This document shows positions 1-6,047 of a stretch of 6,347 nt of DNA, piece after piece (the first letter of the stretch is position 1; every line of letters starts with the position of its first letter). The notes under the pieces were generated by a model. That model was given only the letters and a program-made list of their open reading frames with translations, ran no database searches and was not told the origin of the DNA. The DNA is from Rhizobium sp. Q54 (GTDB taxonomy: Bacteria; Pseudomonadota; Alphaproteobacteria; Rhizobiales; Beijerinckiaceae): assembly GCA_945903655.1 (NCBI GenBank), contig CAMDOY010000225.1:1-6347 (forward strand), read 5' to 3'. The translations under genes were made by a program, and so were the position numbers.

Positions 1-1712
1 TTGTCGCTGCGGGCCTTGAGGGCCGCGCCAAGGATGTCGCCGAGCGAGGCGCCGGAATCCGCCGACCCGTATTGGGCGATGGCTTCCTTTTCCTCGGCCA
101 TTTCAAGAGCCTTGATCGACACGGAGACCTTGCGGGCCTTGCGGTCGAAGATGGTGATGCGGGCGTCGACCTTCTCACCAACGGCGAAGCGCTCGGGACG
201 CTGATCCGCACGGTCGCGGGCCAGTTCGTTGCGCTTGATGAAGGCGGTCATATCGGTGCCCACGAGGGTCACCTCGAGGCCGCCTTCCTTCACTTCGGTG
301 ATTTCGCAGGTCACGACCGCGCCCTTGCGCAGATCAGCTTCGCCTTCGACCTTCTGGGCGAAGGGGTCGCTGCTGAGCTGCTTGATGCCGAGCGAGATGC
401 GCTCCTTCTCGACGTCAACGTCGAGAACCTGCGCCTTGACCATGTCGCCCTTCTTGTACTCCTCGATCATCTGCTCGCCCGGACGCTTCCAGTCGAGGTC
501 GGAGAGATGGACCATGCCGTCCACGTCGCCTTCCAGGCCGATGAACAGGCCGAACTCGGTCTTGTTCTTGACCTCGCCCTCGACTTCGGTGCCAACGGGA
601 TGCTTCTCGGCGAAGGCTTCCCAGGGGTTCTGCAGGGTCTGCTTGAGGCCCAGCGAGATGCGGCGCTTGACCGAATCCACTTCCAGAACCTGCACGTCCA
701 CTTCCTGGCTCGTCGAGACGATCTTGCCGGGATGGACGTTCTTCTTCGTCCAGGACATTTCGGAAACGTGGATGAGGCCTTCGATGCCCGGCTCCAGCTC
801 CACGAAGGCGCCGTAGTCCGTGATGTTGGTCACACGGCCATGCAGGCGGGCGTTGAGCGGATACTTGGCCTCGATGCCCTGCCAGGGATCTTCCAGCAGC
901 TGCTTCATGCCCAGCGAGATGCGGTGCGTGTCGTGGTTGATCTTGATGATCTTCACGCGCACGGACTGGCCGATGTTGAGAACTTCGGTCGGGTGGTTGA
1001 CGCGGCGCCAGGCGATGTCGGTGACATGGAGCAGGCCGTCGATGCCGCCCAGATCCACGAAGGCGCCGTAATCGGTGATGTTCTTCACCACGCCCTCGAT
1101 GACCTGACCCTCTTCGAGGTTGGCCACGATCTCATGACGCTGCTCGGCGCGGCTCTCTTCGAGGACCGTGCGGCGCGACACAACGATATTGCCACGGCGA
1201 CGATCCATCTTGAGGATCTCGAAGGGCTGCGGCACGCCCATGAGGGGGCTCACGTCGCGGATGGGGCGAATGTCGACCTGGCTGCGCGGCAGGAAGGCCA
1301 CGGCGCCGTCGAGATCGACGGTGAAGCCGCCCTTGACCTGATTGAAGATGACGCCGTCGACCTTTTCCTTGGCCTCGAACGCCTTTTCGAGCTTGACCCA
1401 GCTCTCCTCGCGGCGCGCCTTGTCGCGCGAGATGACGGCTTCTCCCAGCGCGTTCTCGACGCGCTCCAGATAGACCTCGACCTCGTCGCCCACCTTGAGG
1501 ACGATGTCACGGTTGGGGCCTGCGAATTCCTTGAGGGCGATGCGGCCTTCGGTCTTCAGACCGATGTCGATGACCGCCACATCCTTTTCGATGGCGACGA
1601 CGATGCCTTTTACGACCGAGCCCTCATAGGCCTCGTTCTCGGAAAAGCTCGCGTCGAGCATGGATGCAAAATCGTCGCGCGTGGGCGCGAAGCTGGAACT
1701 TGAAGATGACAT
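1..1712 (-). CDS. rpsA: 30S ribosomal protein S1 (3' end cut by window edge)
   Basis: Encodes ribosomal protein S1, the large RNA-binding protein on the 30S subunit that captures and unfolds mRNA for initiation. The frame is open for 570 codons with no stop. Residues ending in SLGDILGAALKARSD look like the usual C-terminus, so only a few codons are probably missing. Six S1 (OB-fold) repeats are visible at about residues 30-96, 118-181, 201-270, 288-357, 374-444 and 462-532. Repeats 3 and 4 carry near-identical NITDYGAFV signatures, and repeat 5 has KTEFGLFIGL. In the family, repeats 1-2 anchor S1 to the ribosome and 3-6 bind RNA. The ATG at 1712 is preceded at 5 nt by AGGAG. The N-terminus has a six-serine run. 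In related genomes rpsA directly follows cmk; here it is separated from cmk by two genes on the other strand. Identification is secure. Confidence 0.98.
   Translation of the reverse strand, partial: MSSSSSSFAPTRDDFASMLDASFSENEAYEGSVVKGIVVAIEKDVAVIDIGLKTEGRIALKEFAGPNRDIVLKVGDEVEVYLERVENALGEAVISRDKARREESWVKLEKAFEAKEKVDGVIFNQVKGGFTVDLDGAVAFLPRSQVDIRPIRDVSPLMGVPQPFEILKMDRRRGNIVVSRRTVLEESRAEQRHEIVANLEEGQVIEGVVKNITDYGAFVDLGGIDGLLHVTDIAWRRVNHPTEVLNIGQSVRVKIIKINHDTHRISLGMKQLLEDPWQGIEAKYPLNARLHGRVTNITDYGAFVELEPGIEGLIHVSEMSWTKKNVHPGKIVSTSQEVDVQVLEVDSVKRRISLGLKQTLQNPWEAFAEKHPVGTEVEGEVKNKTEFGLFIGLEGDVDGMVHLSDLDWKRPGEQMIEEYKKGDMVKAQVLDVDVEKERISLGIKQLSSDPFAQKVEGEADLRKGAVVTCEITEVKEGGLEVTLVGTDMTAFIKRNELARDRADQRPERFAVGEKVDARITIFDRKARKVSVSIKALEMAEEKEAIAQYGSADSGASLGDILGAALKARSD
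799..1082 (-). repeat. Near-identical 29-nt repeat in S1 domains 3 and 4 of rpsA
   Basis: Two 29-nt segments, 799-827 and 1054-1082, match at 27 of 29 positions and lie exactly 255 nt (85 codons) apart, in the same frame. Both encode the NITDYGAFV strand of an S1 fold, in repeats 4 and 3. This is a trace of internal domain duplication, or a product of strong codon bias and protein constraint, rather than a mobile or regulatory repeat. It could still support recombination or slippage between the two domains. Confidence 0.85.
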
Positions 1713-1877
1713 TGGGACTCCTGAGCGCCCTGGTCGGGCATGCGCCGGCGGTTCGAGTGATCCTCGCCTCATTCCGCCGGCGTCCGCCACGTTGGACGGA
1801 GCCACCGCCTTGCGGCGGGCCGGCGCAGACCGGCAGTCAGAGACAATAAGAGCCCGCGACGGCAAGCCGCAGGCTCT
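1713..1877 (-). promoter_or_regulatory. GC-rich structured 5' leader of rpsA
   Basis: About 160 nt between the candidate promoter and the rpsA ATG can form several hairpins. In transcript order: AGAGCC at 1877-1872 with GGCTCT at 1854-1849; GCCGG with CCGGC separated by 6 nt, near 1832-1817; CCGCC at 1818-1814 with GGCGG at 1809-1805, closed by a GCAA (GNRA) tetraloop and competing for two bases with the previous stem; CGTCC at 1798-1794 with GGACG at 1785-1781; and CGCCGGCGG (1743-1751) with its exact complement at 1774-1782, a 9-bp stem enclosing 22 nt. Some stems are mutually exclusive. No T-run follows any of them, so none is a convincing terminator. S1 represses its own synthesis through the rpsA leader in E. 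coli; a similar role here is inference. I did not recognise a known riboswitch class. Confidence 0.45.
1718..1722 (-). promoter_or_regulatory. Shine-Dalgarno of rpsA
   Basis: Read on the minus strand this is AGGAG, 5 nt upstream of the ATG at 1712. It fixes the rpsA start. It is also a canonical site, unlike E. coli rpsA, whose leader is known for lacking a strong Shine-Dalgarno and relying on structure and S1 itself. Confidence 0.85.
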
Positions 1878-1880
1878 GGT

Positions 1881-1909
1881 CCTTTAGCAGCATGAGGGCG
1901 GGTTCACAA
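1881..1909 (-). promoter_or_regulatory. Candidate promoter for rpsA
   Basis: On the minus strand, TTGTGA (1909-1904) is followed after exactly 17 nt by TAAAGG (1886-1881), a reasonable housekeeping-sigma pair for a GC-rich alphaproteobacterium, although the -10 element is off consensus. A start near 1874 would place the AGAGCC/GGCTCT hairpin at the very 5' end of the transcript. rpsA needs a promoter here because the gene upstream of it (2025-3134) is transcribed the other way. Not tested; a degenerate match can arise by chance. Confidence 0.4.
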
Positions 1910-2010
1910 GCGGGGTTAGGAAACACTAGCGGCGGCCATTGTCTTTCCGGCAGACCCTGAGATGATGGCCGCCCGCGCCGCCAAGCCTCCGGCAGGCGAG
2001 CGCGATCCAT

Positions 2011-2016
2011 GGGAGG
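2011..2016 (+). promoter_or_regulatory. Shine-Dalgarno deciding the TTG start of the MetE-like gene
   Basis: GGGAGG lies 8 nt upstream of an in-frame TTG at 2025, just before the conserved part of the protein. The upstream ATG pair at 1962/1965 has no comparable site. This is the main reason for choosing the shorter protein. Confidence 0.6.
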
Positions 2017-2024
2017 ACCACCAG

Positions 2025-3134
2025 TTGCAGCAACCGCCATTCCGCGCCGAACATATCGGCAGTCTTCTTCGCCCCGCCGGGCTGCTGGAGCTGCGCCGCA
2101 AGCATCGCTTCGGGCAGGTCAGCGAGGCCGCCCTGCGGCAGGCGGAGGACGAGGCCATCGGGGAGGCGGTGGTCTTGCAGGAGCGGGTCGGCCTGCGCTT
2201 CGTCACCGATGGCGAATTTCGCCGCCACTCCTACCACAGCTTCTTTTTCTCCCAGTTGGGCGACATCGAGCCAGCCTGGGTGCCTGCCGACCAGCAGGGA
2301 ACGGCGGAGGTCCCGCGCCGGGGCGTGCAGCCCCAGGCGCGCATCCGCTCGCGCCTGCAATGGACCAAGCCGATCCATGTGGAGGACTTCAAGTTCCTGC
2401 AATCCCGGACGAAATTGACCCCCAAGATCACGATCCCCGGCCCCTGCGCCCTGCATTTCCGGGGTGGCGACCATGCGGTTCTGGCCAGCGCCTATCAGGA
2501 CACCGACAGCTTCTGGGCCGATACGGTGGATGCTTTTGTGAAGGAATTGAAGGCCTTGGCGGATTCAGGTTGCACATATGTGCAGATCGACGAGACCGCC
2601 TTCGCCAAATTCGGCGATCCCCATGTGCAGGCGGAGCTCGCCGCGCGGGGCGATGACTGGTCGTCCCTCATCGACCGCTATATCGAGGTGACGAATCAGG
2701 TCCTGCGCGCCGCGCCCGCCTCCATGCGCATCGGCATGCATCTGTGCCGGGGCAACCGGGCCGGGCAGTTCCACTCCGAGGGCAGTTATGATTCTGTCGC
2801 GGACCGGCTGTTCAATGCGCTGGAGGTTCCCTTCTACTACCTAGAATATGATTCGGAGCGGGCGGGTGGTTTCGAGCCACTACGATTCGTGCCCAAGGAC
2901 AAGAAGGTCGTGCTCGGCCTCGTCTCGACCAAATCGGGCGCGCTGGAGGACAAGGAGATGCTGAAGCGCCGGGTGGGCGATGCGCAGGCCTTCGTGGATC
3001 ATGATCGCCTCGCCATCAGCCCCCAATGCGGCTTCGCCAGCATTGAGGAGGGCAATCCCATCAGCCCGCAAGAGCAAGAAGCCAAGCTGCGCCTCGTCGT
3101 GGAGACGGCGCGCGAGATCTGGAACGACGCGTAA
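2025..3134 (+). CDS. Stand-alone MetE C-terminal-domain protein (cobalamin-independent methionine synthase family)
   Basis: A 369-residue protein (numbered from TTG 2025) matching only the catalytic C-terminal half of MetE (Meth_synt_2 / COG0620), without the N-terminal domain that full MetE (about 750 residues) uses for folate binding. All expected catalytic features are present: IGS at 11-13, GEF with Glu64 and IDE with Asp189 (homocysteine-binding positions in MetE), and the zinc ligands His239 and Cys241 (HLC), Glu274 (YLEYD) and Cys335 (PQCGF). It is therefore probably a zinc-dependent thiol methyltransferase; the methyl donor cannot be read from sequence. Related short proteins include Bacillus YxjG/YxjH and the 'core MetE' group. 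An ATG at 1962 would add 21 poorly conserved residues; TTG is preferred for its Shine-Dalgarno. It is cytosolic, with no signal peptide. It is followed after 28 nt by the hydrolase gene, probably one operon. I give no gene symbol because it is not a full metE. Confidence 0.88.
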   Translation: MQQPPFRAEHIGSLLRPAGLLELRRKHRFGQVSEAALRQAEDEAIGEAVVLQERVGLRFVTDGEFRRHSYHSFFFSQLGDIEPAWVPADQQGTAEVPRRGVQPQARIRSRLQWTKPIHVEDFKFLQSRTKLTPKITIPGPCALHFRGGDHAVLASAYQDTDSFWADTVDAFVKELKALADSGCTYVQIDETAFAKFGDPHVQAELAARGDDWSSLIDRYIEVTNQVLRAAPASMRIGMHLCRGNRAGQFHSEGSYDSVADRLFNALEVPFYYLEYDSERAGGFEPLRFVPKDKKVVLGLVSTKSGALEDKEMLKRRVGDAQAFVDHDRLAISPQCGFASIEEGNPISPQEQEAKLRLVVETAREIWNDA

Positions 3135-3162
3135 CCCCCCAAAACCGAAGACTGGAGCACCC

Positions 3163-3891
3163 ATGAAAATCGAGAAAATCCCCTATTCCGTCGGCGCGCT
3201 GAACTGCGAAGGCGTTCTTGTTTATGACGCGGCGGGCAAGAACCTGCCTCTCCTGCTCATGGCCCCCAACTGGATGGGCGTGACGGAGAAGGCCATCGAA
3301 GGCGCCAAGGAATTGGCCGGGAAAGGCTATGTGGTCTTCCTCGCCGACATGTACGGCCCCAACGGCCGCCCCACGGGGCAGGAAGTGCCCATGGATTTCC
3401 TGGGCCCGTTGATCAAGCAGCCTGCAGAGACCCGGGCGCGCATCAACGCGGCCTTTGACGCCATGACAGCCGCCGCCAAGGCGCATGGCGTGGGCGACGC
3501 CTCCCGTCGCGCGGCCATCGGCTATTGCTTCGGCGGCTCGAACGTCCTCGATCTCGCCCGTTCCGGCGCAGATGTGGCGGCGGTGGTCAGCATGCACGGC
3601 AATCTCAAGACCGGCATGCCCGCCGAGCCCGGCGCCGTGAAGGCCAAGGTGCTGGTGGTGCATGGCGCCGATGATCCCATCGCGCCCAAGGGCGACCGGG
3701 ACTTCCTTGAGGACGAGATGCGCAAGGCGGGCGCCCGCTGGACGATCCTCGCCTTCGGCGGCGTCTTCCACAGCTTCACCGACCCCGCCGCCAATCGTCC
3801 GCCCTCCTCGCAATTCTCCGCCCACGCCAACCATTACGGCTACAGCATGGCCCACGGGATGATCGCGGACGCCTTTGCGGGGAAAATCTAG
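3163..3891 (+). CDS. Dienelactone hydrolase family protein (alpha/beta hydrolase)
   Basis: A 242-residue cytosolic alpha/beta hydrolase of the dienelactone hydrolase family (PF01738). The catalytic triad is readable: Cys122 in the elbow GYCFGG, Asp171 in HGADDPIAP and His203 in VFHSF, nearly the same positions as Cys123/Asp171/His202 of Pseudomonas ClcD. The position matching ClcD Glu36, which activates the cysteine, is Asn36 (APNWMG), so true dienelactone hydrolysis is doubtful and the substrate is unknown. No other chlorocatechol-pathway gene lies nearby. The ATG at 3163 has GGAG at 3154-3157, 5 nt upstream. It sits 28 nt after the MetE-like gene and is probably co-transcribed with it. Its TAG stop (3889-3891) overlaps the stop codon of cmk on the opposite strand. 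The length is normal for the family. Confidence 0.92.
   Translation: MKIEKIPYSVGALNCEGVLVYDAAGKNLPLLLMAPNWMGVTEKAIEGAKELAGKGYVVFLADMYGPNGRPTGQEVPMDFLGPLIKQPAETRARINAAFDAMTAAAKAHGVGDASRRAAIGYCFGGSNVLDLARSGADVAAVVSMHGNLKTGMPAEPGAVKAKVLVVHGADDPIAPKGDRDFLEDEMRKAGARWTILAFGGVFHSFTDPAANRPPSSQFSAHANHYGYSMAHGMIADAFAGKI
3888..3891. other. Overlapping stop codons of two converging genes
   Basis: The palindrome CTAG provides both stops: TAG at 3889-3891 on the plus strand ends the hydrolase, and TAG at 3890-3888 on the minus strand ends cmk. No intergenic bases remain, and no hairpin with a T-run is seen around it on either strand. Each transcript must therefore extend antisense into the other gene unless stopped by Rho or by collision. 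Confidence 0.95.
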
Positions 3892-4511
3892 GGCTTCTTG
3901 CCCATCACGATGGCGAGGGCGGCTGCAAAGGCGCCCTCGATGTCCAGCGCCGAGGTGTCCAGCATCACCGCATCCTTAGCCGCCAGCAAAGGAGCGCTGG
4001 AGCGGTGGGAGTCGCGCTCATCGCGCTTGCGGATGTCCTCCAGCACGTCAGCGTAATTTACCTTCTCCCCGCGCCGCGCCAGTTCCAGCGCCCGCCGGTT
4101 GGCGCGGGTCTCCGGGCTGGCGGTGACGAAGATCTTCACCTTCGCATCCGGACAGATCACGGTTCCGATGTCGCGCCCGTCCAGCACCGCCCCTTCCGGG
4201 CGGCTGGCGAAGCTGCGCTGCATGTCGAACAGGGCCGCGCGCACGGCGGGAATAGCCGCGACCACAGAGGCCGCCTCGCCCATCTCGCGCCCGCGCAACT
4301 GCTCCTCATCGAAATCCATGAGCGCGAGGCCGCGTGCGGCTTCCACCGCGCGGCGTTCGTCGTCGAGCCGCTCGCCCGCCTCCATCAGCGCCCGCGCCGT
4401 GGCGCGGTAGAGCAGGCCGGTGTCGAGATGCGGCAGGCCGAAGTGTTGCGCCAGCCGACGCGCCAGCGTGCCCTTGCCCGACGCTGCGGGACCATCCAGT
4501 GCAATGATCAT
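3888..4511 (-). CDS. cmk: (d)CMP kinase
   Basis: Cytidylate kinase, 207 residues, which phosphorylates CMP and dCMP with ATP to the diphosphates in cytosolic pyrimidine salvage and recycling. The P-loop GPAASGKGT is at residues 7-15, LDTGLLYRA (NMP-binding region) at 29-37 and DGRDIGTVI at 111-119. The arginine-rich RKRDERDSHR segment near the C-terminus matches the LID/acceptor region. The length is typical of alphaproteobacterial Cmk, slightly shorter than the 227 residues of E. coli. The start MIIALDG is the family norm. The ATG at 4511 is only 4 nt after the aroA stop, and a TGAGG ribosome-binding sequence overlaps that stop, pointing to translational coupling. rpsA, the usual next gene, is displaced about 2.2 kb downstream by two opposite-strand genes. 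Confidence 0.97.
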   Translation of the reverse strand: MIIALDGPAASGKGTLARRLAQHFGLPHLDTGLLYRATARALMEAGERLDDERRAVEAARGLALMDFDEEQLRGREMGEAASVVAAIPAVRAALFDMQRSFASRPEGAVLDGRDIGTVICPDAKVKIFVTASPETRANRRALELARRGEKVNYADVLEDIRKRDERDSHRSSAPLLAAKDAVMLDTSALDIEGAFAAALAIVMGKKP

Positions 4512-4515
4512 GGCC

Positions 4516-5889
4516 TCACCCGAAGATCGCGCCCAGCCGTTCCATGGCCGGGCGGAAGGTGGGGAAGCTGGTGGCGATCATATTGGCGTCGTCGATGGTG
4601 ACGGGCTGCTCGCTGGCGAGGCCCATCACGAGGAAGCTCATGGCGATCCGGTGATCGAGATGGGTGGCGACCGTGGCGCCCCCGGGAACGGTTGTGCCGC
4701 CCTCCACGATCAGGTCGTCGCCCTCGATGCGGTTCTTGACCCGGCAGGCGGTCAGGCCATCCGCCACGGCGGCCAGACGGTCGGACTCCTTCACCCGCAA
4801 CTCGTTGAGCCCGCGCATGCGGGTCTCGCCAGTTGCGAAAGCGGCCGCGACCGCCAGAATGGGATATTCATCGATCATGGCGGGGGCGCGAGCGGCGGGA
4901 ATATCCGCCCCCTTGAGGGCGCTATGGCGCACCCGCAGATCCGCCACATCCTCGCCGCCCTCGATGCGACGGTCGAGCACCTCGATCTGCGCGCCCATCT
5001 CCATGAGCGAATCAAGCAGGCCCACCCGCAGCGGGTTCATCATCAGCCCCTCGATGGTCACATCCGATCCCGGCACGATCAGCGCCGCCACCAGCGCAAA
5101 GGCGGCGGAGGAGGGATCGGCGGGCACGATCACCGGCCGGGCGCGCAGGGTGGGGCGCCCTTCCAGCACGATCTTGCGCCCGTGCTCCCCATGGGGCTCG
5201 CTGGTGATCTGCGCCCCGAAATAGGCCAGCATCTTTTCCGTATGGTCGCGGGAGGCCTCGGTCTCGATGACCGTGGTGCGGCCCGGCGAGTTCAGCCCCG
5301 CCAGCAGCACCGCCGACTTCAGCTGTGCCGACGGCACGGGGGTGCGGTATTCGATGGGGGTGGGATCGCTCGCGCCCTTCAGGGTGACAGGCACCCGCCC
5401 GCCCTCAGCCTCGGACACCACCTCCGCGCCCATGAGGGTCAGGGGGTCCAGAATGCGCCGCATAGGACGTTTGCGCAGGGAGGCGTCGCCATCGAAGGTT
5501 GCGGTGATGGCGTGACCGCCGACTACGCCCATGATCAGGCGCGTGCCCGTGCCCGCATTGCCGAAGTCCAGGGTCTGGCGCGGCGTGGCCAGGGTGCCCA
5601 GCCCCGCGCCCTCGACGCGCCAGCGGCCCGGCCCCAGCCGCTCCACCTTGGCGCCCAGAGCCCGGCAGGCCTCCGCGGTCCGCAGAACGTCATCCCCCTC
5701 GAGCAGGCCCTCGATCATGGTCTCGCCGATGGCGAGCAAGCCCATGATCAGGGCGCGATGGGAGATGGACTTGTCGCCCGGGGGGCGCAAGCGACCGGAG
5801 AGCGCTGCGGACTTGCGCGCGGCCAGCGGGCTGGCGGGGGCGTGGCCGTGGGCAGGGCCGGGTGTTTGGGACGTGGGTGCGGCGGACAC
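4516..5889 (-). CDS. aroA: 3-phosphoshikimate 1-carboxyvinyltransferase (EPSP synthase)
   Basis: EPSP synthase, 457 residues from GTG 5889, joins shikimate-3-phosphate and phosphoenolpyruvate in aromatic amino acid synthesis. Landmarks: PGDKSISHR with Lys40, DFGNAGTGTRL with Gly113, KRP at 140-142, SAQLK at 187-191, RDHTE at 214-218, IDEYP with Asp340 and LRVKESDR with Glu368. Throughout it resembles the Agrobacterium CP4 (class II) lineage more than E. coli AroA, but it has Gly113 where CP4 has Ala100, and NPLR (285-288) where CP4 has NPTR. The start: GTG 5889 has AAGAGG 5 nt upstream, whereas an in-frame ATG at 5931 (471 residues) lacks a good site. The residues before about 25 are a poorly conserved Ala/Pro-rich extension. 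It is the first gene of a pair with cmk, which begins 4 nt after its stop. Function is secure; the start is less so. Confidence 0.97.
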   Translation of the reverse strand: MSAAPTSQTPGPAHGHAPASPLAARKSAALSGRLRPPGDKSISHRALIMGLLAIGETMIEGLLEGDDVLRTAEACRALGAKVERLGPGRWRVEGAGLGTLATPRQTLDFGNAGTGTRLIMGVVGGHAITATFDGDASLRKRPMRRILDPLTLMGAEVVSEAEGGRVPVTLKGASDPTPIEYRTPVPSAQLKSAVLLAGLNSPGRTTVIETEASRDHTEKMLAYFGAQITSEPHGEHGRKIVLEGRPTLRARPVIVPADPSSAAFALVAALIVPGSDVTIEGLMMNPLRVGLLDSLMEMGAQIEVLDRRIEGGEDVADLRVRHSALKGADIPAARAPAMIDEYPILAVAAAFATGETRMRGLNELRVKESDRLAAVADGLTACRVKNRIEGDDLIVEGGTTVPGGATVATHLDHRIAMSFLVMGLASEQPVTIDDANMIATSFPTFRPAMERLGAIFG

Positions 5890-5894
5890 AGGTA

Positions 5895-5900
5895 CCTCTT
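5895..5900 (-). promoter_or_regulatory. Shine-Dalgarno supporting the GTG start of aroA
   Basis: On the minus strand AAGAGG lies 5 nt before the GTG at 5889. The competing ATG at 5931 has only a GCAGG-like sequence 2 nt away, too close to work well. I therefore prefer GTG, with moderate confidence. Confidence 0.55.
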
Positions 5901-6001
5901 CAGGGCGAGCCAATGGCCCGGCTCGTAGCATGGCCTGCGGCCATCTGTCACGAAAGGCCGGGAGGAGGGCGACGCGGGGGCTCCATAAAGCATTTTCTCA
6001 T

Positions 6002-6030
6002 TTGACAGGCGGCGCGCGCCCGACTAACCG
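6002..6030 (+). promoter_or_regulatory. Candidate promoter for the TIGR02300 zinc-ribbon gene
   Basis: A perfect TTGACA -35 hexamer (6002-6007) stands out in GC-rich surroundings. The matching -10 is weak: TAACCG at 6025-6030 after 17 nt, or the overlapping CTAACC one base earlier. The predicted leader to the GTG at 6112 is about 75 nt. On the other strand I could not settle on a promoter for aroA in 5932-6111; there is only a poor CTGTCA ... TATGGA pair with 15-nt spacing. Confidence 0.45.
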
Positions 6031-6047
6031 GGGCTGACAATCCCAGT

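Noticed and set aside
72..1703. A 543-codon open frame antisense to rpsA
   Set aside because: It uses exactly the same triplets as rpsA read on the other strand, so it is closed only where rpsA uses TTA, CTA or TCA codons. Highly biased ribosomal-protein genes avoid these, and the frame ends at one of the N-terminal TCA serine codons. The product is low-complexity His/Asp/Leu-rich with no recognisable domain.
1849..1877. AGAGCC/GGCTCT hairpin as an intrinsic terminator
   Set aside because: It is followed by TTATTG on one strand and GGTCC on the other, not a T-run, and neither flanking gene ends here. It fits better as structure in the rpsA leader.
1880..2010. SAM or cobalamin riboswitch upstream of the MetE-like gene
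   Set aside because: I looked for the conserved cores of SAM-II and cobalamin riboswitches and saw neither; a covariance-model search would settle it.
1837..2040. A 67-codon minus-strand frame upstream of rpsA that might be a leader peptide
   Set aside because: It starts inside the MetE-like gene, covers the candidate rpsA promoter, and has neither a convincing ribosome-binding site nor a run of regulatory codons.
3061..3855. A 264-codon open frame antisense to the hydrolase gene
   Set aside because: In mirror register with the hydrolase codons, with no domain or ribosome-binding site; a shadow.
4420..5928. A 502-codon open frame antisense to aroA
   Set aside because: Same codon-register mirror effect as over rpsA; the product is a His/Gly/Arg-rich shadow, and AroA motifs account for the region fully.
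5748..5993. An 81-codon minus-strand frame overlapping the start of aroA
   Set aside because: It lies out of frame across aroA's N-terminal coding region, is Pro/Arg-rich, and has no recognisable family.
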